This document shows positions 8,791 through 18,246 of a stretch of DNA of 64,000 nucleotides, one piece after another; within the stretch, counting starts at the first letter, position 1; each line of letters starts with the position of its first letter. Where the stretch lies: positions 124,001 through 188,000 of the forward strand of contig NZ_JADNGY010000003.1 in the NCBI RefSeq assembly GCF_015553625.1. Reading direction: 5' to 3'. The position numbers were made by a program, and so were the translations under genes. Source of the DNA: Streptococcus australis (GTDB lineage Bacteria > Bacillota > Bacilli > Lactobacillales > Streptococcaceae). Under the pieces are notes generated by a model. That model was not told where the DNA came from, did no database searches, and was given only the letters and a program-made list of their open reading frames with translations.

Positions 8791-10164
8791 ATGATTACTA
8801 GAGAATTTGATACCATCGCTGCTATCTCGACCCCTCTCGGTGAGGGAGCAATCGGGATTGTCCGCCTAAGCGGAACAGACAGCTTTAAAATCGCGCAAAA
8901 GATCTTTAAAGGAAAAGACTTAAGCAGCGTTGCCAGCCACACCCTCAACTACGGCCACATCGTGGATCCAGCTAAAGATGAGATTCTGGATGAAGTCATG
9001 GTCGGTGCCATGCGCTCGCCTAAGACCTTCACTCGTGAAGACATCATCGAGATTAATACCCACGGTGGGATTGCGGTGACCAACGAAATCCTTCAATTGG
9101 TGATTCGCGAAGGCGCTCGATTAGCTGAGCCTGGTGAATTTACCAAGCGGGCCTTCCTGAATGGTCGTGTCGATTTGACCCAAGCTGAGGCAGTCATGGA
9201 TATTATCCGCGCTAAAACCGACAAGGCTATGAACATCGCAGTCAAACAGTTGGACGGATCCCTATCTGATCTCATCAACAACACGCGCCAAGAGATCCTC
9301 AATACTCTGGCTCAGGTCGAAGTCAACATCGACTATCCTGAGTACGACGATGTCGAGGAAGCAACCACTGAGATCATCCGCGAAAAGACCACTGAGTTTG
9401 AAGCCCTCTTGACCAATCTCCTCAAGACAGCTCGCCGGGGTAAGATCCTTCGCGAAGGAATCTCAACTGCTATCATCGGGCGGCCAAACGTCGGTAAATC
9501 CAGCCTTCTGAACAACCTCCTGCGCGAGGAAAAAGCCATCGTGACCGATATCGAAGGGACGACCCGAGATGTCATCGAGGAATACGTCAATATCAACGGG
9601 GTTCCCCTCAAGCTCGTCGATACGGCTGGGATCCGGGAGACAGAGGATATCGTCGAACGCATCGGGGTGGAGCGCTCTCGCAAAGCCCTCAAAGAAGCCG
9701 ACCTGGTCCTCCTGGTCCTCAACGCTAGCGAGCCTCTGACTGATCAAGATCGGCAGCTCCTTGAGATCTCCCAAGACAGCAACCGCATCATCCTACTCAA
9801 CAAGGTCGATCTCCCGCAACAAATCGAGTTGGATGAGATCCCAGCTGATCATATCAAGATTTCTGTCCTCAAAAACCAAAATATCAACCAAATTGAAGAC
9901 CGGATCAATGCCCTCTTCTTTGAAAATGCTGGCCTAGTGGAGCAAGATGCTACTTACCTCTCCAATGCCCGCCACATCTCTCTCATTGAGAAAGCCGTTG
10001 AAAGCCTCCAAGCAGTCAACGAAGGCCTGGCCATGGGTATGCCAGTGGACCTGCTTCAAGTCGATCTAACCCGCACTTGGGAAATCCTCGGAGAAATCAC
10101 AGGGGATGCTGCACCAGACGAGCTCATCACTCAACTCTTCAGCCAGTTCTGTCTTGGAAAATAA
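8791..10164 (+). CDS. mnmE: tRNA modification GTPase MnmE
   Basis: This 457-residue enzyme, with MnmG, makes the cmnm5U wobble modification. The N-terminal folate-binding domain ([20 protein letters not shown]) is followed by the G domain with Walker [20 protein letters not shown] and NKVD, and the C-terminal catalytic motif CLGK. The start is ATG 8791 behind AGGAAAAGAG; TTGCCC (8731) -17 bp- TAGAAT is the promoter and rules out an upstream TTG start. Confidence 0.96.
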   Translation: MITREFDTIAAISTPLGEGAIGIVRLSGTDSFKIAQKIFKGKDLSSVASHTLNYGHIVDPAKDEILDEVMVGAMRSPKTFTREDIIEINTHGGIAVTNEILQLVIREGARLAEPGEFTKRAFLNGRVDLTQAEAVMDIIRAKTDKAMNIAVKQLDGSLSDLINNTRQEILNTLAQVEVNIDYPEYDDVEEATTEIIREKTTEFEALLTNLLKTARRGKILREGISTAIIGRPNVGKSSLLNNLLREEKAIVTDIEGTTRDVIEEYVNINGVPLKLVDTAGIRETEDIVERIGVERSRKALKEADLVLLVLNASEPLTDQDRQLLEISQDSNRIILLNKVDLPQQIELDEIPADHIKISVLKNQNINQIEDRINALFFENAGLVEQDATYLSNARHISLIEKAVESLQAVNEGLAMGMPVDLLQVDLTRTWEILGEITGDAAPDELITQLFSQFCLGK

Positions 10165-10170
10165 CCATCA

Positions 10171-10206
10171 AAAAAAAATCGTATGTTGCAAACATACGAT
10201 TTTTCT
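10171..10206. terminator. bidirectional terminator between mnmE and the PrsW-type gene
   Basis: AAAAATCGTATGTTTGC-type arms form a long perfect hairpin (ATCGTATGTT/AACATACGAT) with A- and T-runs on both sides, between two convergent genes. Confidence 0.85.
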
Positions 10207-10210
10207 ATTC

Positions 10211-11023
10211 TTAATTTCCTTGGTCCAGACTTTGGACGGTTTGGTAAGCTTGGTAGATCAAGAAGAGTCCTACTGCTGTTAAGAAAGGGATAGCGAGAGG
10301 GAGTTCTGTCTCGATTTGGCCAAATGGTGAATTGCCGACAAAGTGAAGGCCAAAGCCAGCTACAAAATAGAACCAACCCGTCACCATCAATTCCTTGCGA
10401 CCTTTTGTAGCTTGAAGGATCAAGTAGAGACCTAGCATGAACAGAGCTGTGTAGACCCAGTGAGATACGACCCCATTCATGATCCGGCCTAGGATACCAG
10501 ATACTGCATAAGAGAAACCTTCTGGCATGTCTTGACGGATATAGGCAAAGTCCTCCACAATCTGGAAACCAAGACCAGATGCAATAGCTAAAAGGAAGAT
10601 GGACTTGATCCGACGCACATTGAATAAATAGAGGACAAAGAAAATCGGAATCAACTTGAAGGGTTCCTCAAAGAGCGGGCCTGCAATAGCACTCTCGTAC
10701 TGGTTCCAAAAATCGCTATTGGGCGCTACTGCTTGAATCATCTCATGGAAATAGGTATTGGCAAAACTAGACAACCAACCTGCGATAAAGCCGCCACCTA
10801 GAAGTGAAAAGAGGACCGGAATCCAGGACAACTTCCACTTCTTCGCGAAATGAAAGAGAGCCCAAACAGCAGGAATCGCATAAACTAAGAGCAAGAGGAC
10901 AGAGATACCAATGATCCCATACTGAGATCCAGTCATCCAACCAGCTGTGATAGACTGCGTCTCATAAGCTAGACCAATGGAGAGTAAGAATAAAAATAGA
11001 AACAAAATCGATTTGCGTTTCAT
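10211..11023 (-). CDS. PrsW-family intramembrane metalloprotease
   Basis: This 270-residue polytopic membrane protein starts with a hydrophobic anchor. It carries the PrsW glutamate motif LFEEPFKLIPIF (about residues 117-128), then VEDFAYI, SHWVYTALFMLG and GFGLHFVGN, which supply the expected metal ligands. Relatives cleave membrane proteins such as anti-sigma factors. No anti-sigma or sigma gene is nearby, so the substrate is unknown. It is convergent with mnmE and borders the AT-rich island. Confidence 0.8.
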   Translation of the reverse strand: MKRKSILFLFLFLLSIGLAYETQSITAGWMTGSQYGIIGISVLLLLVYAIPAVWALFHFAKKWKLSWIPVLFSLLGGGFIAGWLSSFANTYFHEMIQAVAPNSDFWNQYESAIAGPLFEEPFKLIPIFFVLYLFNVRRIKSIFLLAIASGLGFQIVEDFAYIRQDMPEGFSYAVSGILGRIMNGVVSHWVYTALFMLGLYLILQATKGRKELMVTGWFYFVAGFGLHFVGNSPFGQIETELPLAIPFLTAVGLFLIYQAYQTVQSLDQGN

Positions 11024-11435
11024 AAAAAACCTTTCTTTAAAACAATTAAAAAGGCTGGAAATCCAGTCTTTTTGTCTGTATGGTTATTGTAACAATAAAA
11101 TCTTAAAAAAACAATAAATGGCTACGGAAATTGCGATTGCTGGTTACTGTTAATCCTTGCGATGAAGAATTCTACATGATAAAACATAAGACATAACATT
11201 GTCAGGAAAATCAGGTTGAGTTTTTACTCATCGGGTTTCAGTGCTATCCCTGAAACTTCGGTTTCTAAACAACTGGAATTGCGATTAAATAGTTCGCCCC
11301 CAGTGTTATCAGTTCTAGACTTCAGTCTTGACTTATTTAAACTAGTAAAAGGCTCTTAAAAACATATAATAGATCTGCTATCTTGAATCAATATAAGTTT
11401 AAGAATCAAGATGAAATGTATAAAATTAATATTTT
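11024..11435. other. 412-bp AT-rich gap without a gene
   Basis: No coding frame is convincing here. At 11048-11074 there is a hairpin (GGCTGGA/TCCAGTC) with A/T tails, which could end the island transcript or lie in the PrsW leader. The rest is AT-rich, with a 7-bp inverted repeat (ATCTTGA/TCAAGAT) near 11380-11412. It marks the left edge of a G+C shift. Confidence 0.5.
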
Positions 11436-14030
11436 CTAGTGATTAAAACTATATTTTTTTTCTCTATTAATAAATGCATCTTCTCCACCCTCTAGAATAT
11501 CACAAACATGTGTTCTAATACTCTGTTTTTGAAGTATAAATTGAGATTCTAAATTGTTCTTATTATTCTCTAAAGCTCCATTTATATAGTCAAACTTCTC
11601 ACCATTTTGATTTGGAAAATCATCAGATTGTTGATTTGCTACAATAATATTTTCCGCATCTCCAGCCACAACTATATTGGGATTATGAGTAACAATTATT
11701 ATTTGCCGTTTTAGTTTGGTTTGTTTAATATACTGCGTTAGTTGATTATATATTGCTCTATTATCCAAACTGTCTTCAGGCTGGTCAATTAATACTGGGA
11801 TTTTACTATCCGAAAATTCCAATATTAATTTTAATACTATAAATGCTTTTTTCCCAGGAGACATTTGATCAAACTTATCACCTTGATATTCGATTTCAAA
11901 TTGATAGTCATAAAAATTTGTTGTAAAAAAATGCTCTATATGGTTTAACTTATTTCTATTACCATTAAATGTGAGATTATCATCTTCAAATATTGAGTCA
12001 ATTACCTCATCAAAAGAATTTGTTAGTTTATCTATAAAATCTTGTTTTGAACGACCACGGGCACTGATGTAATCAAATTCCGGTTCAAGATCTTTTAAAT
12101 TAAATTCAATTGAGATTTTTAAACTATCGTCATCTTCAATTTTAAAAGAACTTAACAAATCCTCTCTATATTTGGAATAAACTTTATATTTTGAAATAAT
12201 TTTATTCTTGATATCTATATTCTCTTTATCAAGTTCATTTTTTCTATTTTTGAATTTTTCAATCCTAGATAAATTATCATATTCACCCTTAATAAGAGAA
12301 TTTAATCTTGCTATTTCTGAATTATTTTTAGTAGCCTCAATACATCTTTTATAAGTACTATCATTTTCTATACTATTTATCTTATTTTCATTAATTCGAA
12401 TTTGATCTTCTTTATTTAATTTAATTCTTCCAATTTCATATTCTTGTTGTTTTCTAAATGTATCTTGTAATCTAGCATTCAGTTGACCAATCTCGATTCT
12501 CAAATCTGGTGAAGGCGACAATGTATTATCATAACTTTTAATTTCAAATGTAATTGGTGGTATACTAGATAAATATTTTAAATCGGATTCATAAATGGCT
12601 CTTTTGTTTTTTAACTCTTGTAATTCTCTATTTTGAGTTTCAAATAACTTACCCTCCATTTCAGATATCTTACTATCATCCATTAATAATTTTATATTAG
12701 CCTCATAGTTTTCTATTCGATTTTTCGTAGCTTGCTCCTCTGCTTCAGGCTTAACCAACTCACTAATTGAATTTTGATTCTCTTTATAATTTTCAAGCAA
12801 CTCAATAATTTCAATTCGCAAATTGTTACAGTTTTGCTCATATTTCTTTAGCTCAAGGTCCATATCTTTTGACTGAATAATACTTCCCACTAAATCCTTA
12901 AGTTTCTCCCTTTCTCTAGCTAAAGTATACATATGCTCTTGAGGTATATACTCAATGCGTCTAGAATTGTCTTCTTGTTGGTCTTTCCAAATAATTTGAA
13001 AATCATCCAAATTTTCAAATGAGTAGGCCTTAGTACTCAATTCATGTCCCAATTTTTTCGCAATTGAATTTAATAAAGTTGACTTACCAGTTGAACGTCC
13101 CCCAATAATTGCATTTAAATTTTCAGATAAATATATGTTACAATTCTTATAATGGACGCTGTCAATGACAAGTTCATCTTTTTCAAGAATTGGTTTATCT
13201 TTCTTAACACAAATACGATACTCAGGTTCATATTTTATTTGCTTTAAACCTTCAAAAGTTAAATCAGCTTTAACCCAAGAATATTTTGTTCCGATTTCTT
13301 CTAATGAATGAGCATCTGAAGATTGAAGTAATGGCCTAACATATGGTGAATGATTCAGCCAGTATTCTCTATCGTTCATGATATTATTATGAGCACATTT
13401 TTTATCTTTACAAGTTGCTGGATCATCACAACTCGAATGAATCAGAAAATCTGATTTAACACAGATATTTTCATAAACTGCCATATTTTTAGGATCAGAG
13501 TCGCTAGTAGCACTACCGTGACCTCTAGCAAGAAAACCAGTCAAAAACCTACCACCTAAATCATTATCGTTATTTAACACGTTCATCAATGTACTGAAAT
13601 CAATATTTGCAACATTTTCAATTTCACTATTTGTTAGAGTATTAAAAGATTTATCTGTGCTACCAATATTAGCTTTTAATTGTGCAAGTATATTTTTTAT
13701 AGTTACATCTTCTAACTCATTATCAAAAATTATATGGTAATCAAAAAGTTGGTCATGTTTATTGATGTATGAAAGTCTTACCTCAAGATTTAAGAAAGTT
13801 GCTATACCTATATTGTTTAACTTATTTTTTAACCTAAAGTCTTCCTCAGTAAAATTAAAATAATTCGTCAATCCAACTGCAGAAATATTACTTTCTATTA
13901 TTTTTTGAATAAATTTATCTTCAAATATTTTTCCTTTACCATCTGATAATCCAAACTGATTATTTACCATAGTATATGGAGAGTGGATATGCATATCCCA
14001 TTTTCTATATTCTGATCCTCTGTTTGACAC
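11436..14030 (-). CDS. TrlF-type PHP-domain/SMC-like ATPase, probable defence protein
   Basis: This 864-residue protein has an N-terminal PHP domain: metal motif MHIHSPYT (His14, His16), a Cys/His cluster near 201-214, and SSDAH near 237. An SMC/ABC ATPase follows: Walker A GGRSTGKST near 310-318, a long Glu/Lys/Asn-rich coiled coil, signature MSPGKKAF near 723, Walker B VLIDQPEDSLD near 746 and H-loop THNP near 781. I chose the GTG at 14030 because GGAGGATAAAA precedes it; the ATG at 14051 has no binding site. Base composition is far more AT-rich than the surroundings, suggesting transfer. I recall this architecture as the TrlF family, often near restriction systems. The defence role is inferred. 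Confidence 0.75.
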   Translation of the reverse strand: MSNRGSEYRKWDMHIHSPYTMVNNQFGLSDGKGKIFEDKFIQKIIESNISAVGLTNYFNFTEEDFRLKNKLNNIGIATFLNLEVRLSYINKHDQLFDYHIIFDNELEDVTIKNILAQLKANIGSTDKSFNTLTNSEIENVANIDFSTLMNVLNNDNDLGGRFLTGFLARGHGSATSDSDPKNMAVYENICVKSDFLIHSSCDDPATCKDKKCAHNNIMNDREYWLNHSPYVRPLLQSSDAHSLEEIGTKYSWVKADLTFEGLKQIKYEPEYRICVKKDKPILEKDELVIDSVHYKNCNIYLSENLNAIIGGRSTGKSTLLNSIAKKLGHELSTKAYSFENLDDFQIIWKDQQEDNSRRIEYIPQEHMYTLAREREKLKDLVGSIIQSKDMDLELKKYEQNCNNLRIEIIELLENYKENQNSISELVKPEAEEQATKNRIENYEANIKLLMDDSKISEMEGKLFETQNRELQELKNKRAIYESDLKYLSSIPPITFEIKSYDNTLSPSPDLRIEIGQLNARLQDTFRKQQEYEIGRIKLNKEDQIRINENKINSIENDSTYKRCIEATKNNSEIARLNSLIKGEYDNLSRIEKFKNRKNELDKENIDIKNKIISKYKVYSKYREDLLSSFKIEDDDSLKISIEFNLKDLEPEFDYISARGRSKQDFIDKLTNSFDEVIDSIFEDDNLTFNGNRNKLNHIEHFFTTNFYDYQFEIEYQGDKFDQMSPGKKAFIVLKLILEFSDSKIPVLIDQPEDSLDNRAIYNQLTQYIKQTKLKRQIIIVTHNPNIVVAGDAENIIVANQQSDDFPNQNGEKFDYINGALENNKNNLESQFILQKQSIRTHVCDILEGGEDAFINREKKYSFNH

Positions 14031-14070
14031 TTTTATCCTCCAATTTATCATACTAATTTTATTAAAGTGA

Positions 14071-14314
14071 TTACATCTCTCTCAATCTTTCCCTAACTTC
14101 ATCCTTACTTACCTCTTCGTTAAAGAATGGTAAGCCAACGATTCGGTACCGATCATCATCTATGAGAGTTTTCGCTTCGTCTCGCTCAGAAATTTGACGC
14201 AAGAACTCTTCCTTCCAACCTTCTTTACCGTTTACAAATGTACCTTATGAATCTAAAAATTGACTTTCTTTAGGTTCTATAAAAATATGCCATGAAACAT
14301 TATCATAGACCTAT
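14071..14314 (-). pseudogene. C-terminal remnant of a type III restriction Res subunit
   Basis: One minus-strand frame encodes VYDNVSWHIFIEPKESQFL, a TAA stop at about 14230, then GTFVNGKEGWKEEFLRQI and a tail ending in IVGLPFFNEEVSKDEVRERL before TAA at 14071-14073. FIEPK, WKEEFL and LPFFN are what I recall of the Res C-terminus. The first stop is internal and the upstream frame is lost in AT-rich sequence (to about 14528), so the gene is dead and truncated. It lies 40 bp before the TrlF-type gene in the same direction, suggesting a former operon. Confidence 0.6.
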
Positions 14315-14528
14315 GTAATTAATGAGTTTTATATAAATATTGTAGGTTATTATTTAACAGTTAATAACTCCAAAACTAAACCATTCTTAATCAGACCTCC
14401 TATCAATTATTATATTAATACAATTTTACCCCTTCTTTCCTAAAAAATCAAACCATTATATGCAATTGTCTGGAATATTTTACTAATTTATTACTAGCTC
14501 CAATTCACCCCATTCTTTCATTATCACA

Positions 14529-14558
14529 AACAAAAAAAGCGTGCATTCACGCTTTTTA
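14529..14558 (-). terminator. terminator after the broken membrane-protein gene
   Basis: AAAAAGCGTG / CACGCTTTTTTT forms a strong hairpin with a T-tract on the minus strand, right at the original stop codon of the upstream frame. Confidence 0.8.
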
Positions 14559-15179
14559 GTCTTCCCATTTTGGTTGGCTAATTTCTGCAAAGGTATCGTC
14601 CTGATGGATCGCTTTTTCCACCTTCTCCACTTGGACGACTTGGAGCGGGATCTTCTTAAAAGATCCCCAGTCTGTGACAACCTCCATTCAATATTGTTTC
14701 TTTACGACCCAGCTTTTTTCTTCCCTTACATCGACACTCCCTACTCGTACTTGAGGCCGCTAGCTTTCATGGATTAAGCATTGGGTCAAAGCTATGAGCC
14801 GCTCACCCTCATCTGCTATCTCCAACTTGGTCAACAGCTCTTGATCACTGACATCTTTTATCAAGATACTTCTTAGGTAGTTATCAAACCCTTTCAGATA
14901 CTTGAATCCTAGCCAAAGCAAGCCCATAATCAGCGCGAAAAAGAGAATGATAAAGATATAGTAGAGAAAAATTGGAAAGTCTGAGCCTTTTGCATTGGAC
15001 TCACCAGTGAAAAACAAGAAGACAAAACTCAGCAAGAAGAACCCTGGCATCAGAAAGAAAATCCAGAAGATGGTCGATCCATACACAAGAAAATCAGAGA
15101 GATTTTTCCCCACAACTAAGGCTCCAATGGAGGCTTTCTTTGGTGTTCCCATCTTGGCTGACTGATTCATTTTCCCCAT
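14556..15179 (-). pseudogene. two-TM membrane protein gene interrupted by two in-frame stops
   Basis: From ATG 15179 (AAAGGAG binding site) the frame encodes 139 residues with two membrane spans near 35-60 and 72-98, then TAG at 14760-14762. The same frame continues for 23 residues (RPQVRVGSVDVREEKSWVV...), meets TGA, then runs 43 more residues to TAA at 14556, exactly at a terminator. The total is 208 codons with no frameshift. The downstream parts read as normal protein and the terminator fits the distal stop, so this looks like a recently decayed gene of about 207 residues. The family is not recognised. A TATAAT box lies near 15335. Confidence 0.65.
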
Positions 15180-15381
15180 GACCTACTCCTTTCAGTCTAG
15201 CTACCACATTCCCATATGATTTACGAATTTACAAGCTATTTCAATGACAATACATCATCCTCTGAAAGTTTCCCTCTCAAGGCAACCCACATTTGCTCAG
15301 TAAGTGAAATTAATTGTTCTCTTCTTCCACTATTATACCATACAAGCACTTTCTCAAAGATCCATCCTTGTATAAGCCAAC

Positions 15382-15415
15382 AAAAAAACACTGAATTTTC
15401 AGTGTTTTCTTTTTA
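15382..15415 (-). terminator. terminator after tRNA-Arg
   Basis: A hairpin AAACACTGAA/TTCAGTGTTT with a T-run on the minus strand lies 6 nt beyond the tRNA 3' end, closing the rplS-tRNA direction. It also has a T-rich plus-strand side. Confidence 0.75.
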
Positions 15416-15420
15416 AATTC

Positions 15421-15492
15421 TGTCCCCTGCCGGAATCGAACCAGCAACTACTCCTTAGGAGGGAGTTGTTATATCCATTGAACTAAGGGGAC
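15421..15492 (-). tRNA. tRNA-Arg(CCT)
   Basis: This 72-nt cloverleaf on the minus strand has acceptor GTCCCCT/AGGGGAC with discriminator A, anticodon stem ACTCC/GGAGT around loop CTCCTAA (anticodon CCT), and T-arm TGCTGGTTCGATTCCGGCA. CCA is not encoded. It reads the rare AGG codon. It lies just downstream of rplS. Confidence 0.93.
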
Positions 15493-15535
15493 CTATAAAA
15501 AAAGAAGCGAGATCACTCCCGCCTCCTCATTCGTC

Positions 15536-15883
15536 TTAACGACGGATTTCTTTAATACGAGCTGCTTTACCTTGCAATGCACGAAGGTAGTACAATTTCG
15601 CACGACGTACTTTACCGTAACGTACAACTTCAATCTTTTCTACACGTGGAGTGTGTACTGGGAATGTACGTTCAACACCGACACCGTTAGAGATTTTACG
15701 AACAGTGTACATTTCAGTGTGTCCTTGACCTTTACGAGCGATAACAACGCCTTCAAAGATCTGGATACGTTCACGAGTTCCTTCGACAACTTTCGCGTGT
15801 ACACGAACAGTGTCACCAGGACGGAATGCAGGGATATCAGTACGAAGTTGACCTTCAGTCAAGCTTTGAATTAATGGATTCAT
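15536..15883 (-). CDS. rplS: 50S ribosomal protein L19
   Basis: This is a complete 115-residue bL19, beginning [18 protein letters not shown] and containing the conserved [21 protein letters not shown] and [20 protein letters not shown]. It is a large-subunit protein at the 30S interface. It is preceded by a short structured leader and followed by tRNA-Arg(CCT). Confidence 0.98.
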   Translation of the reverse strand: MNPLIQSLTEGQLRTDIPAFRPGDTVRVHAKVVEGTRERIQIFEGVVIARKGQGHTEMYTVRKISNGVGVERTFPVHTPRVEKIEVVRYGKVRRAKLYYLRALQGKAARIKEIRR

Positions 15884-15985
15884 TTTATTCTCCTATCTTC
15901 GTCAATCTTGAGGGCTACTCCCTCAGCGGATAAACTGTATTTTTGTGCTTCCATTACGCACAAAGTTTATAATACCAAAAGAATG
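15884..15985 (-). promoter_or_regulatory. rplS promoter and L19 leader hairpin
   Basis: On the minus strand a TATTATA-type -10 near 15970 is followed by a leader with the hairpin CTGAGGG/CCCTCAAG (15908-15927) and an AGGAG site. Its position fits the L19 autoregulatory leader known in Firmicutes; the match is by position and hairpin only. Confidence 0.4.
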
Positions 15986-16000
15986 TCCTTTTGTAAAGGA

Positions 16001-17212
16001 TTATTGCAACTTTTTCGCAACTTTTTGTCCACCATAGATAGACAGGGCTGGAAAGAGGCGAGTTGCGACTAGACAAACCAAGAGAAAGGCTGGCCAATGC
16101 TGGAAACCAAAGACCTCACACCCAATCAAGATAGGTCCAATCGTCGTCGAGGTTGCTCCGGCAAAGACTGCCGCATAGCCTAAGGCAGCTACCAGATAAA
16201 CCGGAAGTCCAAAGAAAGGAGCTAGCCAGACACCCAGACTGGCCCCGATAGAAAAGAGCGGGGTCACTTCTCCTCCCTTATAGCCTGCAGCAATGGTCGT
16301 CACCGTGAAGAGTAGCTTGAGGATCCAGTCTGCCCCAGTAATCAAACTCTTCCCATTAGCAATAGTAAAGCTTTGAGAAATCAGGTTTGTCCCCAGTCCC
16401 GTGTAGCGACCTGTCCCAATCAGATACAAGAGAATACTCAGGCCGAGACCAACCACTCCAATCCGTACATAGGAATTGACAAAGGCTTGGGCAAAACTTT
16501 TTTTAAAGGTGCCTAGGAGATAGGCAAAGAGCTTGCCTGTCAAACCAAAGATGACTCCCAAGAGAAGCAACTGCAAGAAGACTTGTGGGGATAGGGAGAG
16601 TTTGGCAGAAATGACTTGAGTAAACTTTTCTAGTCCCAAGGTGTGAGAAGTCCAACTAGCAACAAAGGATGCAATGGCCGCAGGATAAAGAGCCCGCCAC
16701 TCCAGTCTCCCAACCACTAGGACCTCCATGGCAAAGAAGATGGCAGCTAGAGGCGTCTGAAAGAGTCCCCCGAAGCCGGCAGCCATCCCAGTGACCAAAT
16801 AAATCCGTGAAGCGTGAGGGCCAAGCCAGTCTCTTCGAAGAGCATGGGCCACCGTTCCCCCAAGCTGGACCGCTACTCCTTCTCTACCAGCAGATCCACC
16901 AAAGAGATGGGTCAACCAGGTAGAAAGGATGGTCAAGGGAATCAAGCGCTTGGGAATGGCTTTCTCCCTTCCCTCTCCTACTTCAAAGAGGAGCTCCATC
17001 CCTTTTTGACTCTTACCTCCATAGGTGCGATTGAGATAGGTGATCAAGATACCGGCTAGAGGCAGAAAGGGTAAGAGATAGAGAAGGTAATCCGTACGAA
17101 CTTCTCCAATCCCAATCAAGACACGCCCGAAGAGGGTATCAATTACCCCGACGATCCCCCCGATTATAATTGCATCTAGGGTATAAACCAAGGTTCTTTT
17201 AATTATCGTCAT
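16001..17212 (-). CDS. fluoride/proton antiporter, CLC-F (EriC-F) type
   Basis: This 403-residue CLC carrier has GGSAGREGVAVQLGG in place of GREGP. Val after GREG is the fluoride-clade signature I know from CLC-F proteins. GYKGGEVTPLFSIG forms the second pore motif. It exports F- from the cytoplasm. I chose ATG 17212, one base after the chorismate mutase stop, with AAGGTG upstream; ATG 17233 lies inside that gene. In S. pneumoniae this slot holds crcB fluoride channels as I recall, which supports the fluoride role. Confidence 0.82.
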   Translation of the reverse strand: MTIIKRTLVYTLDAIIIGGIVGVIDTLFGRVLIGIGEVRTDYLLYLLPFLPLAGILITYLNRTYGGKSQKGMELLFEVGEGREKAIPKRLIPLTILSTWLTHLFGGSAGREGVAVQLGGTVAHALRRDWLGPHASRIYLVTGMAAGFGGLFQTPLAAIFFAMEVLVVGRLEWRALYPAAIASFVASWTSHTLGLEKFTQVISAKLSLSPQVFLQLLLLGVIFGLTGKLFAYLLGTFKKSFAQAFVNSYVRIGVVGLGLSILLYLIGTGRYTGLGTNLISQSFTIANGKSLITGADWILKLLFTVTTIAAGYKGGEVTPLFSIGASLGVWLAPFFGLPVYLVAALGYAAVFAGATSTTIGPILIGCEVFGFQHWPAFLLVCLVATRLFPALSIYGGQKVAKKLQ

Positions 17213-17213
17213 C

Positions 17214-17495
17214 TCAAGCACCTTCGTCCCCATCTAATTGATCAGCCTGGTAGCCTCTGGAGCGCTTCATCAAATCACGATAAGTCGCAAGGATGGTCTC
17301 TTCATAGCGCTTGTCCTGCACCAAGCCAGCGACATTGGCTAAGACCTCATCTTCTCTGGCCCGATCCAAGATAGGATTTTGATGAGTTTCTTTGTACCGA
17401 ATGATATCTTCTACACAGTGCATCCGGCGTTCCAATAAATGGACCAATTCTTTATCGATGCTATCAATCTCTTGGCGAATCTTCTTTAACTCCAT
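17214..17495 (-). CDS. chorismate mutase, AroQ type
   Basis: This 93-residue all-helical AroQ-type mutase begins MELKKIRQEIDSIDKELVHLLERRM and has the active-site pattern LDRAREDEVL. It converts chorismate to prephenate for Phe/Tyr synthesis. The start at 17495 follows GAGGAGACCAGT; an in-frame upstream ATG at 17522 has no such site. It is cotranscribed with the CLC-F gene. Confidence 0.9.
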   Translation of the reverse strand: MELKKIRQEIDSIDKELVHLLERRMHCVEDIIRYKETHQNPILDRAREDEVLANVAGLVQDKRYEETILATYRDLMKRSRGYQADQLDGDEGA

Positions 17496-17581
17496 ACTGG
17501 TCTCCTCACTTTTTGCTCCCATTTTATCAAAAATCGAGCTATCTTACTAGCCCTATCCAGCTATTGAACATTTTCAACCAC

Positions 17582-17613
17582 AAAAAAAGTGCCTGCAACA
17601 TGCAAACACCTTT
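17582..17613 (-). terminator. flavodoxin terminator
   Basis: GTGTTTGCA/TGCAGGCAC (9 bp with G-U pairs, loop TGT) is followed by seven T on the minus strand, 12 bp after the flavodoxin stop. Confidence 0.85.
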
Positions 17614-17625
17614 CTTAATTATGGA

Positions 17626-18069
17626 TTAGCCTACTTTTGCTACGACTTCTTCTGCAAAAGCTTCTAATTTTTCAATATCTTCATCTTCAGCTGATAAGTC
17701 TACCTTGACGCACTCAGAACCTTTGACAGCCCCGGTTGCTGCAAAGACACGATCAAAGTCATCGACTGCTTTACAAAACTCATCGTAGAAGGTATCACCT
17801 GAACCAACAACACCGTAAATCTTACCATTCAAATCAAGACCAGCTAAGTCTTCATAAAAGTCTACGATTTCGTCAGGAAGCTCACCATCACCGTAAGTAT
17901 AGGTTGCTACGACTGCAATGTCAGCTTCAAGAAAGTCCTCTGCGTCTACTGTTGTACATTCGTCGACTTCTACTTCGACACCAAGATCACGAAACTTATC
18001 GGCTACGATATCAGCAATCTCTTCTGTATTTCCTGTCATACTTGCAAAAACAATCTTTGCTAATGTCAT
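17626..18069 (-). CDS. flavodoxin
   Basis: This 147-residue acidic FMN electron carrier has the FMN-phosphate loop SMTGNTEEIAD near the N-terminus, the aromatic FMN contact TYTYGDGELPDE, and GSGDTFYDEFC. The start at 18069 follows GGAGGGAATT; an in-frame ATG four codons upstream is less well placed. It has its own terminator, so it is separate from the downstream chorismate mutase gene. Confidence 0.95.
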   Translation of the reverse strand: MTLAKIVFASMTGNTEEIADIVADKFRDLGVEVEVDECTTVDAEDFLEADIAVVATYTYGDGELPDEIVDFYEDLAGLDLNGKIYGVVGSGDTFYDEFCKAVDDFDRVFAATGAVKGSECVKVDLSAEDEDIEKLEAFAEEVVAKVG

Positions 18070-18246
18070 AATTCCCTCCAAATAATAATCTTATGACATT
18101 ATACCACTTTCGCTCGAATTTTGCATAGGGAAGTACTGGGGACCTGGCATTGTTCGGAAATTCCCCACCAGAGAGCCAGACAACCTTTTTCTTTTCCAAA
18201 TGCCCTGCTTATGCTAAAATTGAATGAGAACTAAATGAGGTACTAT

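Noticed and set aside
11220..11300. GTTTCAG-type inverted sequence that first recalled a CRISPR repeat or tracr fragment
   Set aside because: It occurs once, with no spacing or second copy, and no cas gene is present.
14483..14777. Small ORFs on either strand around 14.5-14.8 kb as separate genes
   Set aside because: They are out-of-frame shadows of the broken 208-codon frame.
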